Shown here: positions 24,977-32,203 of the stretch, one piece after another
Position numbering within the stretch: position 1 is the first letter of the stretch
How the letters are laid out: each line of letters opens with the position of its first letter
From: Marivirga atlantica
Lineage (GTDB): Bacteria > Bacteroidota > Bacteroidia > Cytophagales > Cyclobacteriaceae
DNA: 64,000 bases
NCBI RefSeq assembly: GCF_016734805.1
Contig: NZ_JAERQG010000002.1
Coordinates: 62,001 to 126,000, forward strand
Reading direction: 5' to 3'
Translations under genes and position numbers: made by a program
The notes under the pieces: model-generated
Database searches by the model: none
What the model saw: the letters and a program-made list of their open reading frames with translations, nothing else
Told to the model about the DNA's origin: nothing

Positions 24977-25009
24977 AAGCCTGCTTTCTATAGTGCAGAA
25001 AGCAGGCTT
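24977..25009. promoter_or_regulatory. Perfect 13-bp intercistronic hairpin between receptor and hmuT
   Basis: AAGCCTGCTTTCT (24977-24989) and AGAAAGCAGGCTT (24997-25009) are exact inverted repeats with a 7-base loop, directly after the receptor stop codon. No T-run follows on the minus strand, so it is more likely an mRNA processing or stabilising structure, or a weak attenuator that lowers expression of the ABC genes relative to the receptor, than a full terminator. Confidence 0.6.
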
Positions 25010-25016
25010 AGATGTC

Positions 25017-27419
25017 TTAAAATGTATATTTGAGGTTGATACCACCAAAGAAATTGATCTCATTAGGGGCAGGTATGTAGGCATCGGGCAACTGATTCAC
25101 AAATACCATTTGGTAATATTGCGTACCAGTGATATTGTTCGCTCCTACATAAACATCCAGATTGAAATCACTCAGCTGCTTTCTGAAACCTAGCTTTGCA
25201 TTTAGCAAGCTGTAAGCATCCGTTTCATTCAGGCCATCGGAAGTATAAGGCATGCTGCTCCTGTAGTTGTAATATACATTACCATAGAATCCGGGATTGG
25301 TTACTATGTCCACTCCCGCATTGAATACCATAGGGGGTACGCCTGCCACTGCTTTACCTGAATAATCCTCTACTACTGAGATCTGCTCATTGGCAGCGTT
25401 CTCTCCTACCTTCTCAAATTGATAATCTTGGTAGGTATAATCAGCATAAGTAAAGTTGGCAAAAGGCTGCAGAAGTTTTATAAAACCAGTTTCTGAGCTC
25501 ATGAGCTGGTAGCTTAGGTAGGCTTCCAGTCCATTATTATTGAGTCGGCCACCATTCACCAGATAAGAATAAAGAGTAGCTGTATTCTCCGGATTCTGTA
25601 CCGTAATAGTAGTGAATTTATCTTCAAAAGTAGTATGGTACACTGCTAAAGTATAGAACAAATGGTTTTTGAAGAAGCTGCCTTTGGTTCCTACTTCAAT
25701 TTGGGTCCCTTTTTCAGGTGTTAATCCTGTATTCAATTGCCCGGTTGTAGATATAAGGATATTACCGGTCACAGGTGCTTTATATCCTGTTGAAAAGGAG
25801 GCATAGACTGAAGCAAAGGGATTGATTTTTTTATTAATCGCCAGGCTTGGAGAAAGCAGGTTATTGTAGCTGTTTTCATATACTTTCAACCTATCATTAT
25901 CTGGGCTGTTATTATCCAATCCCCAAAGCCTGTCTTCCAGGCGAATCTTCATATTACTCACACCCACACCTGCTGTGATATTAAACTTCCATGGTAGACT
26001 TAATGTCCACTGAGTGAAGTATGAATAGGTAGAAGTGCTGGTAGCCTCGTTGCTTTTAATATTGGTAATAATATTGTAGCCATCCAGATTGGTACTATCA
26101 GCTCCCATGCGATAGCCCACGGTTTGTGCATTCATTTTCTGAGCCTCAATACCGGTAAGGCCTGAAAGAGATATATTGTTGGATAAGCTAAAGTTTTTCT
26201 CGAATACAGAGCGCAAACCATAATTCAAAGGTAGCTTATCGTTCCACCCACCGGCTGAACTGTTGTCCTTATTCTGACCCGAGCCGAAAAAGCTGGTAGT
26301 ATTGGAAAAATGCTGATTGAACTCGTAGGTATGGCCAATGCCTGCACGGAAAGTGCGAATTGCAGAATGTGCATTATTCTTAATATAGCGTTGGTTGCCG
26401 GAATAATCCAATGCTGCATATTGCTCCTTTGTTAATTCACCATTTCGCTCATCATAACTATCAGAATAGCCGAAGTAAGTAGTGATACTTTGCTTATCAT
26501 TCAAGTTAAAATCGCCCATAAGATTCACAAAGTCCTTTTGAGATTTGGTATGGACCATGAAGCCGTCAAACTTCTGATGACCATAGTTTACCAAGAGAGA
26601 GGAATTTTCCCCTCCTATGCTTAAACGAGTGGTAGTTCTTAGCAGACCGTAACTCCCTGTCATCACCTCCTGAGCTACAGATGTCTGGTTTTTAGGTGCC
26701 CGCTCAGTTTCCATATTCACTACACCTGCTATTGCCAGACCGTATAATGTTCCCGATGGGCCTTTGAGGATCTCGGTTTTATTCACCGAGCCGAAGTCGA
26801 TATCATCCATTTGGGTAATGCCTTCTGCATCGGTAACAGGAATCCCATTCAGGTACATTTTCACCCCTTGTCCGTCAAAGTTATTGCTAACTCCTCTAAA
26901 ACCCATACCACTGCCATAGCCTCTTATGTTTAGTTGCTGGCCACCAGACTGTGTTCTGCGTTGCATAGTAACACCCGGAACATTGGTATTGATGGCATCG
27001 TCAAGAAACAAGCCTGTACTTCTGTTCAAGGCCTTTTTATCCATCTTAACGATAGATATAGGCTGTTCCAACTGTGATTTATTTAGGTTGGAGGTAGCTG
27101 TTACCTCTACCGTTCCTAATTGCTGAGAACTTGCAGTCATGGCAATAACAAGCCGCTTATTTTGACTACAACTCAGCTTTTTCGAGACTGGTGTATAGCC
27201 TACATAACTTATTTCTAAGTACACTGAATCGCTACAAGCTATGGTAAATTCACCTTTTACATCGGTGGTGATTATTCTGGAGTTATTGACAGAGATATTA
27301 GCTCCTATGAGCGGGCTTTGGGTATTTTCGTCAATAAGTTTTCCTTTGATTTGATTATTCTGTGCAAAGCTCACCAATGCACATAACATGCCCATTACGA
27401 GCAATAAAGATCGTTTCAT
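25017..27419 (-). CDS. TonB-dependent outer-membrane receptor (haem/iron uptake)
   Basis: 800 residues. Signal peptide (1-19), carboxypeptidase-regulatory-like domain (about 20-95: QIKGKLIDENTQSPLIGANISV), plug domain (about 110-230: ISIVKMDKKALNRSTG, LNIRGYGSGMGFRGV, ILKGPSGTLYG), then a 22-strand-type barrel ending in FGGINLKYTF with terminal Phe. It imports a ligand across the outer membrane using TonB. Haem is inferred from the hmuTUV genes directly downstream; no haem-receptor FRAP/NPNL motif was seen, so a siderophore ligand remains possible. First or second gene of the operon. Confidence 0.9.
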   Translation of the reverse strand: MKRSLLLVMGMLCALVSFAQNNQIKGKLIDENTQSPLIGANISVNNSRIITTDVKGEFTIACSDSVYLEISYVGYTPVSKKLSCSQNKRLVIAMTASSQQLGTVEVTATSNLNKSQLEQPISIVKMDKKALNRSTGLFLDDAINTNVPGVTMQRRTQSGGQQLNIRGYGSGMGFRGVSNNFDGQGVKMYLNGIPVTDAEGITQMDDIDFGSVNKTEILKGPSGTLYGLAIAGVVNMETERAPKNQTSVAQEVMTGSYGLLRTTTRLSIGGENSSLLVNYGHQKFDGFMVHTKSQKDFVNLMGDFNLNDKQSITTYFGYSDSYDERNGELTKEQYAALDYSGNQRYIKNNAHSAIRTFRAGIGHTYEFNQHFSNTTSFFGSGQNKDNSSAGGWNDKLPLNYGLRSVFEKNFSLSNNISLSGLTGIEAQKMNAQTVGYRMGADSTNLDGYNIITNIKSNEATSTSTYSYFTQWTLSLPWKFNITAGVGVSNMKIRLEDRLWGLDNNSPDNDRLKVYENSYNNLLSPSLAINKKINPFASVYASFSTGYKAPVTGNILISTTGQLNTGLTPEKGTQIEVGTKGSFFKNHLFYTLAVYHTTFEDKFTTITVQNPENTATLYSYLVNGGRLNNNGLEAYLSYQLMSSETGFIKLLQPFANFTYADYTYQDYQFEKVGENAANEQISVVEDYSGKAVAGVPPMVFNAGVDIVTNPGFYGNVYYNYRSSMPYTSDGLNETDAYSLLNAKLGFRKQLSDFNLDVYVGANNITGTQYYQMVFVNQLPDAYIPAPNEINFFGGINLKYTF

Positions 27420-27517
27420 ATGATTGTTTAATTCGATTTTTTAAGTAATTAATAAATAGACATACTTCTCCCTGCCCTATTTAAAAGGTGGATAAAAGCA
27501 TGATAAAAAAATTGAAA

Positions 27518-28054
27518 TTAAACAGTATCCGGTGGAGGCGTAAGATGCTCCGGAAATGGAGAAATGTAGAGATTTTCCTTATTCCTACAATAAGGAGCAT
27601 GATACATGCTTTCAGTAGGAAATGCATTGTCTGCCTCATTGTTGAGGTAGACCAATTTTAAAACTTTGATTACTTTACTTAGCGGACTGTCAGGCGCCTG
27701 AGACTCCTGTTCCATTTTTCTTTTAATGAGCAGGTCTAGCTGAGCAAAGAGCTTTTGTTCTTCCTCATCATTGACACAGCGTAGGCGGATGGAATCACCC
27801 ACTTGTTCGGCATGAACGATATCATACATGCGTGCTCCCTTTCTAAATTCAATATCAGGTCTTTGCCAATCAAGTTGCTCATATTCTGACTGCGAAAGGG
27901 TAAATTCATGCAATTCCTCTTCTGGAATACCCGCTTTGATCTGATGCTTGATTTCCCTTCTGATTCTATACTGCTGTACCTTAAAGACACACAGCACCCC
28001 ACTTATGCTAAACATAAGCAGAAATAGAAACAATATGGAATATAGTCTTTTCAA
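27518..28054 (-). CDS. Small exported protein heading the haem/iron operon
   Basis: 178 residues, beginning at TTG (28054) with an N-terminal membrane segment (LYSILFLFLLMFSISGVLCVF). The rest is hydrophilic and periplasmic, with conserved-looking EFTLSQSEYEQLDWQRPDIEF and a C-terminal APYCRNKENLYISPFPEHLTPPP. Short single-TM proteins of this kind often precede TonB receptors in Bacteroidota metal loci; function unknown, perhaps metal or haem sensing or delivery. No in-frame ATG lies nearby upstream; the TTG keeps the signal segment intact. A TAGGTTTG box lies 45 bases upstream. Confidence 0.65.
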   Translation of the reverse strand: MKRLYSILFLFLLMFSISGVLCVFKVQQYRIRREIKHQIKAGIPEEELHEFTLSQSEYEQLDWQRPDIEFRKGARMYDIVHAEQVGDSIRLRCVNDEEEQKLFAQLDLLIKRKMEQESQAPDSPLSKVIKVLKLVYLNNEADNAFPTESMYHAPYCRNKENLYISPFPEHLTPPPDTV

Positions 28055-28098
28055 ATAGCAGGAACTTGAAATAATATTATTTTAAGACCTATAAAAAT

Positions 28099-28106
28099 CA
28101 AACCTA
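28099..28106 (-). promoter_or_regulatory. Promoter -7 box candidate of the haem/iron operon
   Basis: TAGGTTTG on the minus strand matches TAnnTTTG exactly, about 45 bases before the TTG start at 28054. It lies at the very edge of sequence related to attC-like element 3, so the operon may have gained or kept its promoter at this junction. No convincing -33 TTG is visible. Confidence 0.4.
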
Positions 28107-28357
28107 GCAATTTAAACCATTTCCGGCAAGCTAAGCAATTACAAAGAGTTGATGTTAGAGGGTAGGGTAGGTCTGCCTGATTAAAGGAAAATTTGATTTG
28201 GTTGATTCATTAAATCTTGGGATGTCTCATCCTGGGCTGATGAAGCTTGCCCGAGGAGTAAGATAAATTGCCTGCCTTTGTCGGCAGACGGGTGGGACAA
28301 CTGCAGAAAACTTAACTATGAAATGAGTAAGCAAATGGGTTTTATGGCATGTTACCT
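28104..28357 (-). repeat. Truncated attC-like element (family of element 3)
   Basis: Matches element 3 from CTAGCAATTTAAACCATTTCC (CTAAGCAATTTATGCGGTTTCC there) through the right arm GCAAATGGGTTTTATGGC, ending GTTACCT (28351-28357). The ~50-base left arm of element 3 is absent; the operon's promoter and first gene start there instead. The right end is 10 bases from the toxin stop. Gap 28055-28366 holds only this element and the promoter box. Confidence 0.5.
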
Positions 28358-28366
28358 TTTCGGCTT

Positions 28367-28672
28367 TTAAATTCCTTTAAGCTTTTTAGGGTTTCTTGAA
28401 GTATGAAACACTCTTGAAATTACAGCTTTATCTTTTGTAGTACGATAAATGATTTTATAACTCCAAACTACTAGAAATCGATATTCAAATTTTTTATGAG
28501 ATAACAGAGGTTCTATTGTTCCAATGTTCGGAGAGTTTTCCAGTAGTGCTGTTGTGGAAAGTATTTTATTTAAAACTGTTTCTGAATATGTGATACCTTG
28601 TTCATCACGAATGTATTTAATGGCTCTCTCTAATTGACCAAAAGCCTTCTTGGTCCAAATTACCTTAACCAT
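28367..28672 (-). CDS. ParE/RelE-family toxin
   Basis: 101 residues of the RelE/ParE fold: VKVIWTKKAFGQLERAIKYI at the start, EPLLSHKKFEYRFLVVWSYKIIYRTTKDKAVISRVFHTSRNP at the end. The typical ParE pattern is YRxLVVxxYKIIYR followed by I-x-R-V-x-HxxR-P. Such toxins block gyrase (ParE) or cut mRNA (RelE); the late HTSRNP suits ParE/RelE-type plasmid stabilisation proteins. Overlaps the antitoxin gene by 13 bases. TA pairs are classic stabilising cargo of integron cassettes, in line with the flanking attC-like elements. Confidence 0.85.
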   Translation of the reverse strand: MVKVIWTKKAFGQLERAIKYIRDEQGITYSETVLNKILSTTALLENSPNIGTIEPLLSHKKFEYRFLVVWSYKIIYRTTKDKAVISRVFHTSRNPKKLKGI

Positions 28673-28851
28673 TCTCTAGACAATGTTTGAACTTCCTTTT
28701 GAGATAGAATTTCTCCATTCTTTTCTTGTTCTTCAGACTCATCAATATCTGCAAGCAAAGAAAGTTGTTCATAAACATCCTCTAAAGTTGACTCAGGAGT
28801 CAATTTTTCAGCGATTTGGATAAGATATTTTTTTAAGGCGACTTTTTTCAT
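28660..28851 (-). CDS. Antitoxin partner of the ParE/RelE-like toxin
   Basis: 63 residues, acidic (SEEQEKNGEI), located directly upstream of and overlapping the toxin gene, the usual order for type II modules. N-terminal KKVALKKYLIQIAEKL and a C-terminal toxin-wrapping segment (SQKEVQTLSREWLR) fit small helical antitoxins of Bacteroidota. No DNA-binding ribbon-helix-helix is obvious, so autoregulation is uncertain. 5' end lies 71 bases from element 7. Confidence 0.75.
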   Translation of the reverse strand: MKKVALKKYLIQIAEKLTPESTLEDVYEQLSLLADIDESEEQEKNGEILSQKEVQTLSREWLR

Positions 28852-28921
28852 CTTATGAAGTTAACAAACATGCTTATAAAATAAATCCATTGTTAAATTT
28901 TTATTCTGAGATTTCGCTGAA

Positions 28922-29038
28922 AGGTAACACTCAACTAAAATGAATATGCGCCCCAGTGGCTAGAAGCACTGAAACTTCCTGTTCGCATTATCCTTTCAGA
29001 TAGCTCAGTGCGCATATTCCTTTTAGTGTTTGTTATCA
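28922..29038 (-). repeat. attC-like palindromic element 7 (117 bases)
   Basis: Plus-strand ends AGGTAAC (28922-28928) and GTTATCA (29032-29038). The left arm TAACACTCAACTAAAATGAA (from 28925, continuing TATGCGC) pairs with the right arm 29010-29035 (GCGCATATTCCTTTTAGTGT then TTGTTA) over about 25 bases with few mismatches and small bulges. Size and shape recall Vibrio repeats. The right end lies inside the last codons of the MORN-protein gene. Confidence 0.65.
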
Positions 29039-30147
29039 GCTTTATTTATTAGGTCTATTTTAGTCCTGTCCTTTTTTAAAATGTAACTCGATGAAAGTTT
29101 TCCATCAGCCGACCATTCCCAATATTTAAAGACTTTCGTTGAATCATCAGGGTAATATTCCCATTCTTTTTCCTTCGATCCCGATTCATAGTATTCTGTC
29201 GTTCGGATAGATTGATAATTTTCTGAGTTTGAAATAGCAACATATCGTATAGCTCCAGATTCATAATAACTTGTTTTTATATACTGATTTGTTTTGCTAT
29301 CAACTATTGCAACTTCTTTTAGTACCCCGTCATGGTTGAAGCTTGAATTTTTAATCATGTTTCCTGCATCATCAAATATTCTCTCATGCTGAACTTGACC
29401 ATTGAAAAACCAGTAGTAATAGCATGTATCGACAGGGTGTCCATTAGAAAATTTTAAATTTCTTTCAACTCGGCCCTTTCGATCATACCAGATTGAATTT
29501 CCTTCTCTTTGACCATTTTCATAGTTTTCATTTATCATGATTCGTCCATTCGGATAATAAACGGTTTTTTGACCATTGGGAAGGCCATTCTCAAAAGATT
29601 GTTCTATTTCAATTGTTTCATTTGGGTAGTATGTTTTTTTAATCCCATTTGGAACCTTCTCAACCGTGACATTATGATTGTAAATTTCCCGTAAAAGTGT
29701 GAGTTCCCTTATGCCTCTTTCATATTGCCAGTCCTTTTCACCTGTTGCACTAGCATACATTTTAGAGAAAGTGCAATAGCCAGTTCTGAAATTGTCATTT
29801 TTATCCTGATATGCGAAAACCAGCCATTTTTCATGCTTATCTATTCCAATATCACACGATGTGATCGTTCCTCCAAGAGTAGAATTACCTCCATTAACTA
29901 GAATAGAATTTATCGTATCCCCCTTAAATAGCTCAAGAATTGCTAAGTCCGCCTGATAGAAGATCTCATGTTCATAGGCTTTTGAAATATCTGAAATGTA
30001 AATGGTATCTATTGAAGCAAGGGCTATGAATTGATATTTTTCTAAATCCTCTTTTGTTTGGAATTCTAAGGGACCGGAACACTCACAAGAGAAAGCTTTG
30101 ATGGACCATGATAAAGTTAAAATAACAGCTATTACTAATTGTTTCAT
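29023..30147 (-). CDS. Secreted NTR/TIMP-like plus MORN-repeat protein, cassette gene
   Basis: 374 residues. After a signal peptide (about 1-20) the mature protein starts CECSGPLEF, a CxC N-terminus as in TIMP/netrin-like (NTR) folds. It continues through ILELFKGDTINSI and SCDIGIDKHEKWLVFAYQ to a further Cys (GYCTFSKMY), giving a plausible disulphide-bonded domain (about 20-150). The second half is MORN_2 repeats (NGIKKTYYPNET, NGLPNGQKTVYYPNGR, NGQREGNSIWYDRKGR, YYESGSKEKEWEYYPDD), as in YwqK-type proteins. Function unknown; the MORN repeats suggest a scaffold. Its coding end runs into element 7, and element 6 lies 8 bases upstream of its ATG. Confidence 0.75.
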   Translation of the reverse strand: MKQLVIAVILTLSWSIKAFSCECSGPLEFQTKEDLEKYQFIALASIDTIYISDISKAYEHEIFYQADLAILELFKGDTINSILVNGGNSTLGGTITSCDIGIDKHEKWLVFAYQDKNDNFRTGYCTFSKMYASATGEKDWQYERGIRELTLLREIYNHNVTVEKVPNGIKKTYYPNETIEIEQSFENGLPNGQKTVYYPNGRIMINENYENGQREGNSIWYDRKGRVERNLKFSNGHPVDTCYYYWFFNGQVQHERIFDDAGNMIKNSSFNHDGVLKEVAIVDSKTNQYIKTSYYESGAIRYVAISNSENYQSIRTTEYYESGSKEKEWEYYPDDSTKVFKYWEWSADGKLSSSYILKKDRTKIDLINKADNKH

Positions 30148-30155
30148 ATCATTGC

Positions 30156-30208
30156 AGCTAACGTTGAGTGTAAAATGCGTTTTAATGCTTTTTTACACAA
30201 TGTTGTAG
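30156..30208 (-). repeat. attC-like element 6 (compact, 53 bases)
   Basis: Plus-strand ends AGCTAAC (30156-30162) and GTTGTAG (30202-30208). Arms GTGTAAAA (30168-30175) and TTTTACAC (30191-30198) pair perfectly, separated from the end heptamers by short unpaired bases, as between the R and L boxes of attC. On the gene strand the right core is GTTAGCT. It fills the gap between two cassette genes and ends 6 bases from the next stop. Confidence 0.7.
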
Positions 30209-30214
30209 ATAGTT

Positions 30215-31036
30215 TTAATATTCTTTTTCTAAGTACAGCATTCGTTTACCATCTTTCCATATATAGTATTTGATGCCGTCTAGTGAAACTTCTTCTTCAA
30301 TTATATTATCGGGAGTGCTTTCATCTAGGTTAACAGGGTTATCTCGGTCAAGAACGCAGAAACCATCATTTGAGACAAATAAGTATTCACCTATTTTATC
30401 TGGAAGTTCTTGATAATAAATAACTCTTTTAAGAACATAATATGAAGTGTTCCCATTTTCCTCTTTTATTCTAGTTAGTTCTTCTTTGATTTTCCTGTTT
30501 TGATTATAAAATGTAACAAAATGAATATTAGAAGAATCAGAATAATCAATGGTTTTATATAATGCCCCTCCTAGATTATTGTATTTCCATAAACCCACTT
30601 TTTTCTGATTTTTGAATTGGCCTTCAGCATGTTTAGCTTTAAGATATCCATCTGTGTGGTAAGCTTCAAATTCTTTGATACTAAAGTCAAAAGGCTCTTT
30701 TCTTTCAGCTTTATGAGTGGAATAATATTTTAAAAGCACAGTGGCTGTCATTCCATATTTGTAAAAATTCTCCTCAGAATCTCCTAGGATTTTGTTAAGA
30801 AGGTCAAGTTTAAGTTCGTTTTCGGAAAGTGAAGTCGAATAGAATAAACCTTCATTAATTTCAATATTATTTGAGTCTAGCTGGTGTAGTTCTTCAAAGT
30901 GAATCTTGGATTTTTCAAATTCCTCAGCAAAAAAGTATTTCCATCCATCTTTTACATTTTCCTTCGATAAGGATTGAGAATTTGATTGACAGCTAAACGT
31001 AAAAATGAAGAGTATCGAAATTAAAAGTGATTTCAT
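30215..31036 (-). CDS. Lipoprotein with TPR- and MORN-like segments, cassette gene
   Basis: 273 residues with a lipoprotein signal peptide (LLISILFIFTFSC, lipobox Cys16). Residues about 25-130 look like tetratricopeptide helices (GWKYFFAEEFEKSKIHFEELHQLD). The middle has a single MORN_2-like unit (HAEGQFKNQKKVGLWKYNNL), and the end (GIKYYIWKDGKRMLYLEKEY) is strand-rich. Function unknown; predicted in the outer or inner membrane facing the periplasm. Flanked by element 6 (6 bases) and element C (18 bases). It shares MORN style with the neighbouring cassette gene, but the two are not clear paralogues. Confidence 0.65.
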   Translation of the reverse strand: MKSLLISILFIFTFSCQSNSQSLSKENVKDGWKYFFAEEFEKSKIHFEELHQLDSNNIEINEGLFYSTSLSENELKLDLLNKILGDSEENFYKYGMTATVLLKYYSTHKAERKEPFDFSIKEFEAYHTDGYLKAKHAEGQFKNQKKVGLWKYNNLGGALYKTIDYSDSSNIHFVTFYNQNRKIKEELTRIKEENGNTSYYVLKRVIYYQELPDKIGEYLFVSNDGFCVLDRDNPVNLDESTPDNIIEEEVSLDGIKYYIWKDGKRMLYLEKEY

Positions 31037-31054
31037 TTGCTTGTTCTTAATTAT

Positions 31055-31136
31055 CTACAACATCAGAATATAGTAACCAAAGTTGTTATATCCGGCTTAT
31101 ATTTTTTTGATAACCGATTGTAAGCGTTTGTTGTCG
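31055..31136 (-). repeat. attC-like element C, right boundary of the cluster (family A/B/C)
   Basis: Plus-strand ends CTACAAC (31055-31061) and GTTGTCG (31130-31136). The internal stem is kept with wobble pairs (ATATAGTAAC / GTTGTTATAT, loop CAAA). About 70 bases to its right match the segment downstream of hmuV, here leading to the stop of the GH57-like gene. Confidence 0.6.
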
Positions 31137-31219
31137 TTTAGCAGAGAAGCAATGTATCGGTTTGGGTTAAACATGTGATGAAACTACACATTTTCACTAT
31201 ATGAAGCAAAGCAGATTGA

Positions 31220-32203
31220 TTACTTAAGCTTCAATCCAATAGCAGTTAATATATTCATGCTGTTAATAAATGATTGATAACCATTACTCTGCTCTGCTTT
31301 ATGGATATGGATCAATTTCTCCGGCTGGCAAATCAACATGATAGCTTTCCAATCTTCTTCAGCTAATTGCTGATGTTGAGCATCTACCAAACGCTTGCAT
31401 TCATTTAGCAAAGCTTTTTGAAGTGGATTCGCTAAATAATTTGAGATAGGATACTCCCATTCAGGTGAACTTAATGGCATACTGGCAGAATAAGTGCTGG
31501 GATGCTCTTCTTCATACATCATCTTTTTTAGGCTTTCCAAAGAAGAATGGCTGATATGGTTGTTATCGTAAGCACTACCATAGCCATTAGCCAAACTAAG
31601 AAAGGTGTTACTGTTGCTATCACCATTAGAGAGCAATATCCTCATAGGTTTATCGCCTATCGATTGGAAGGTTTCTGCAGCATGCGTGCCTGATAAATGC
31701 CAGCTGTTGGCAGTAGCTATGAGTGTTTCAAAATTAAAATCATGTAGATATTCCACCAATTTGTCATCGAACAGGCAAGCCGTATTGATGAATATTTTAG
31801 CTTCTTTTTCGAAATATTTTTGATAGGCCTGTTGGTGAAAACTAACTTCTTTCTTGAATAATTCAGGATGGCATAAATAACTGAATGAATGATACGCACA
31901 AGAGGCCACCAACTCTATCTGGCCATTTTCCACATACTTCTGCAGTGTATTAAGTCTGGAAAGACTTTCTTTTTCAAGCATTTCGAGAAAAGAGCCACTA
32001 AAATAAACCAAGGCTTCATTCTTTGCTTTTAGGAAGTTGATCAAAGCATCCAGCTTTTCGCCAATCTCAGCTTTAAAGGTTTGATGAAATCTTTTGTTAT
32101 TGAACTCCTCTGGTACGAGTTCATTTCCTTCACTTACCTCAAGAAAAGAGATGTCTTTTAAAGCCAGTGTAAAGTGATAATGTAGTATTTGATAGTTATT
32201 CAT
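31220..32203 (-). CDS. GH57-like protein lacking the catalytic glutamate
   Basis: 327 residues from ATG 32203, shorter than GH57 alpha-amylases (about 400-480). GH57 landmarks: VYFSGSFLEMLEKES, NGQIELVASCAYHSF (GH57 motif 2) and KIFINTACLFDDKLVEYL. In active homologues this last motif reads NTEL with Glu as nucleophile; here Ala142 replaces it. It is therefore probably non-hydrolytic, perhaps a glucan-binding or regulatory subunit. It is the last gene of a unit with GT4 and GH31, overlapping the GT4 stop by 8 bases. The 3' flank carries a segment repeated beside hmuV. Confidence 0.7.
   Translation of the reverse strand: MNNYQILHYHFTLALKDISFLEVSEGNELVPEEFNNKRFHQTFKAEIGEKLDALINFLKAKNEALVYFSGSFLEMLEKESLSRLNTLQKYVENGQIELVASCAYHSFSYLCHPELFKKEVSFHQQAYQKYFEKEAKIFINTACLFDDKLVEYLHDFNFETLIATANSWHLSGTHAAETFQSIGDKPMRILLSNGDSNSNTFLSLANGYGSAYDNNHISHSSLESLKKMMYEEEHPSTYSASMPLSSPEWEYPISNYLANPLQKALLNECKRLVDAQHQQLAEEDWKAIMLICQPEKLIHIHKAEQSNGYQSFINSMNILTAIGLKLK

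Larger units (their letters stand above)
19211..31136 (-). mobile_element. Integron-like gene-cassette cluster without visible integrase (CALIN-like)
   Basis: Minus-strand genes are separated by palindromic elements of 53-384 bases. Read on the gene strand each starts with nnnnAAC 0-20 bases from a stop codon and ends with GTTrnnn 1-40 bases before the next gene. This is the layout of integron attC sites (R''...R'), though the core heptamers (CTACAAC, CGACAAC, TGCCAAC, TGATAAC; GTTATAA, GTTGTAG, GTTATGG, GTTACCT, GTTAGCT, GTTAGCC) only partly match RYYYAAC/GTTRRRY. Six elements are complete and two are half-sites. Cargo: hypothetical proteins, TonB-C protein, toxin-antitoxin, MORN protein, lipoprotein, plus a haem-uptake operon. 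No tyrosine recombinase gene is in the window. The cassette reading is inference from layout and folding. Confidence 0.6.

Noticed and set aside
19211-31136. Canonical mobile integron with IntI
   Set aside because: No integrase gene or attI is visible and the core heptamers only partly fit RYYYAAC/GTTRRRY, so only a CALIN-like cluster is claimed.
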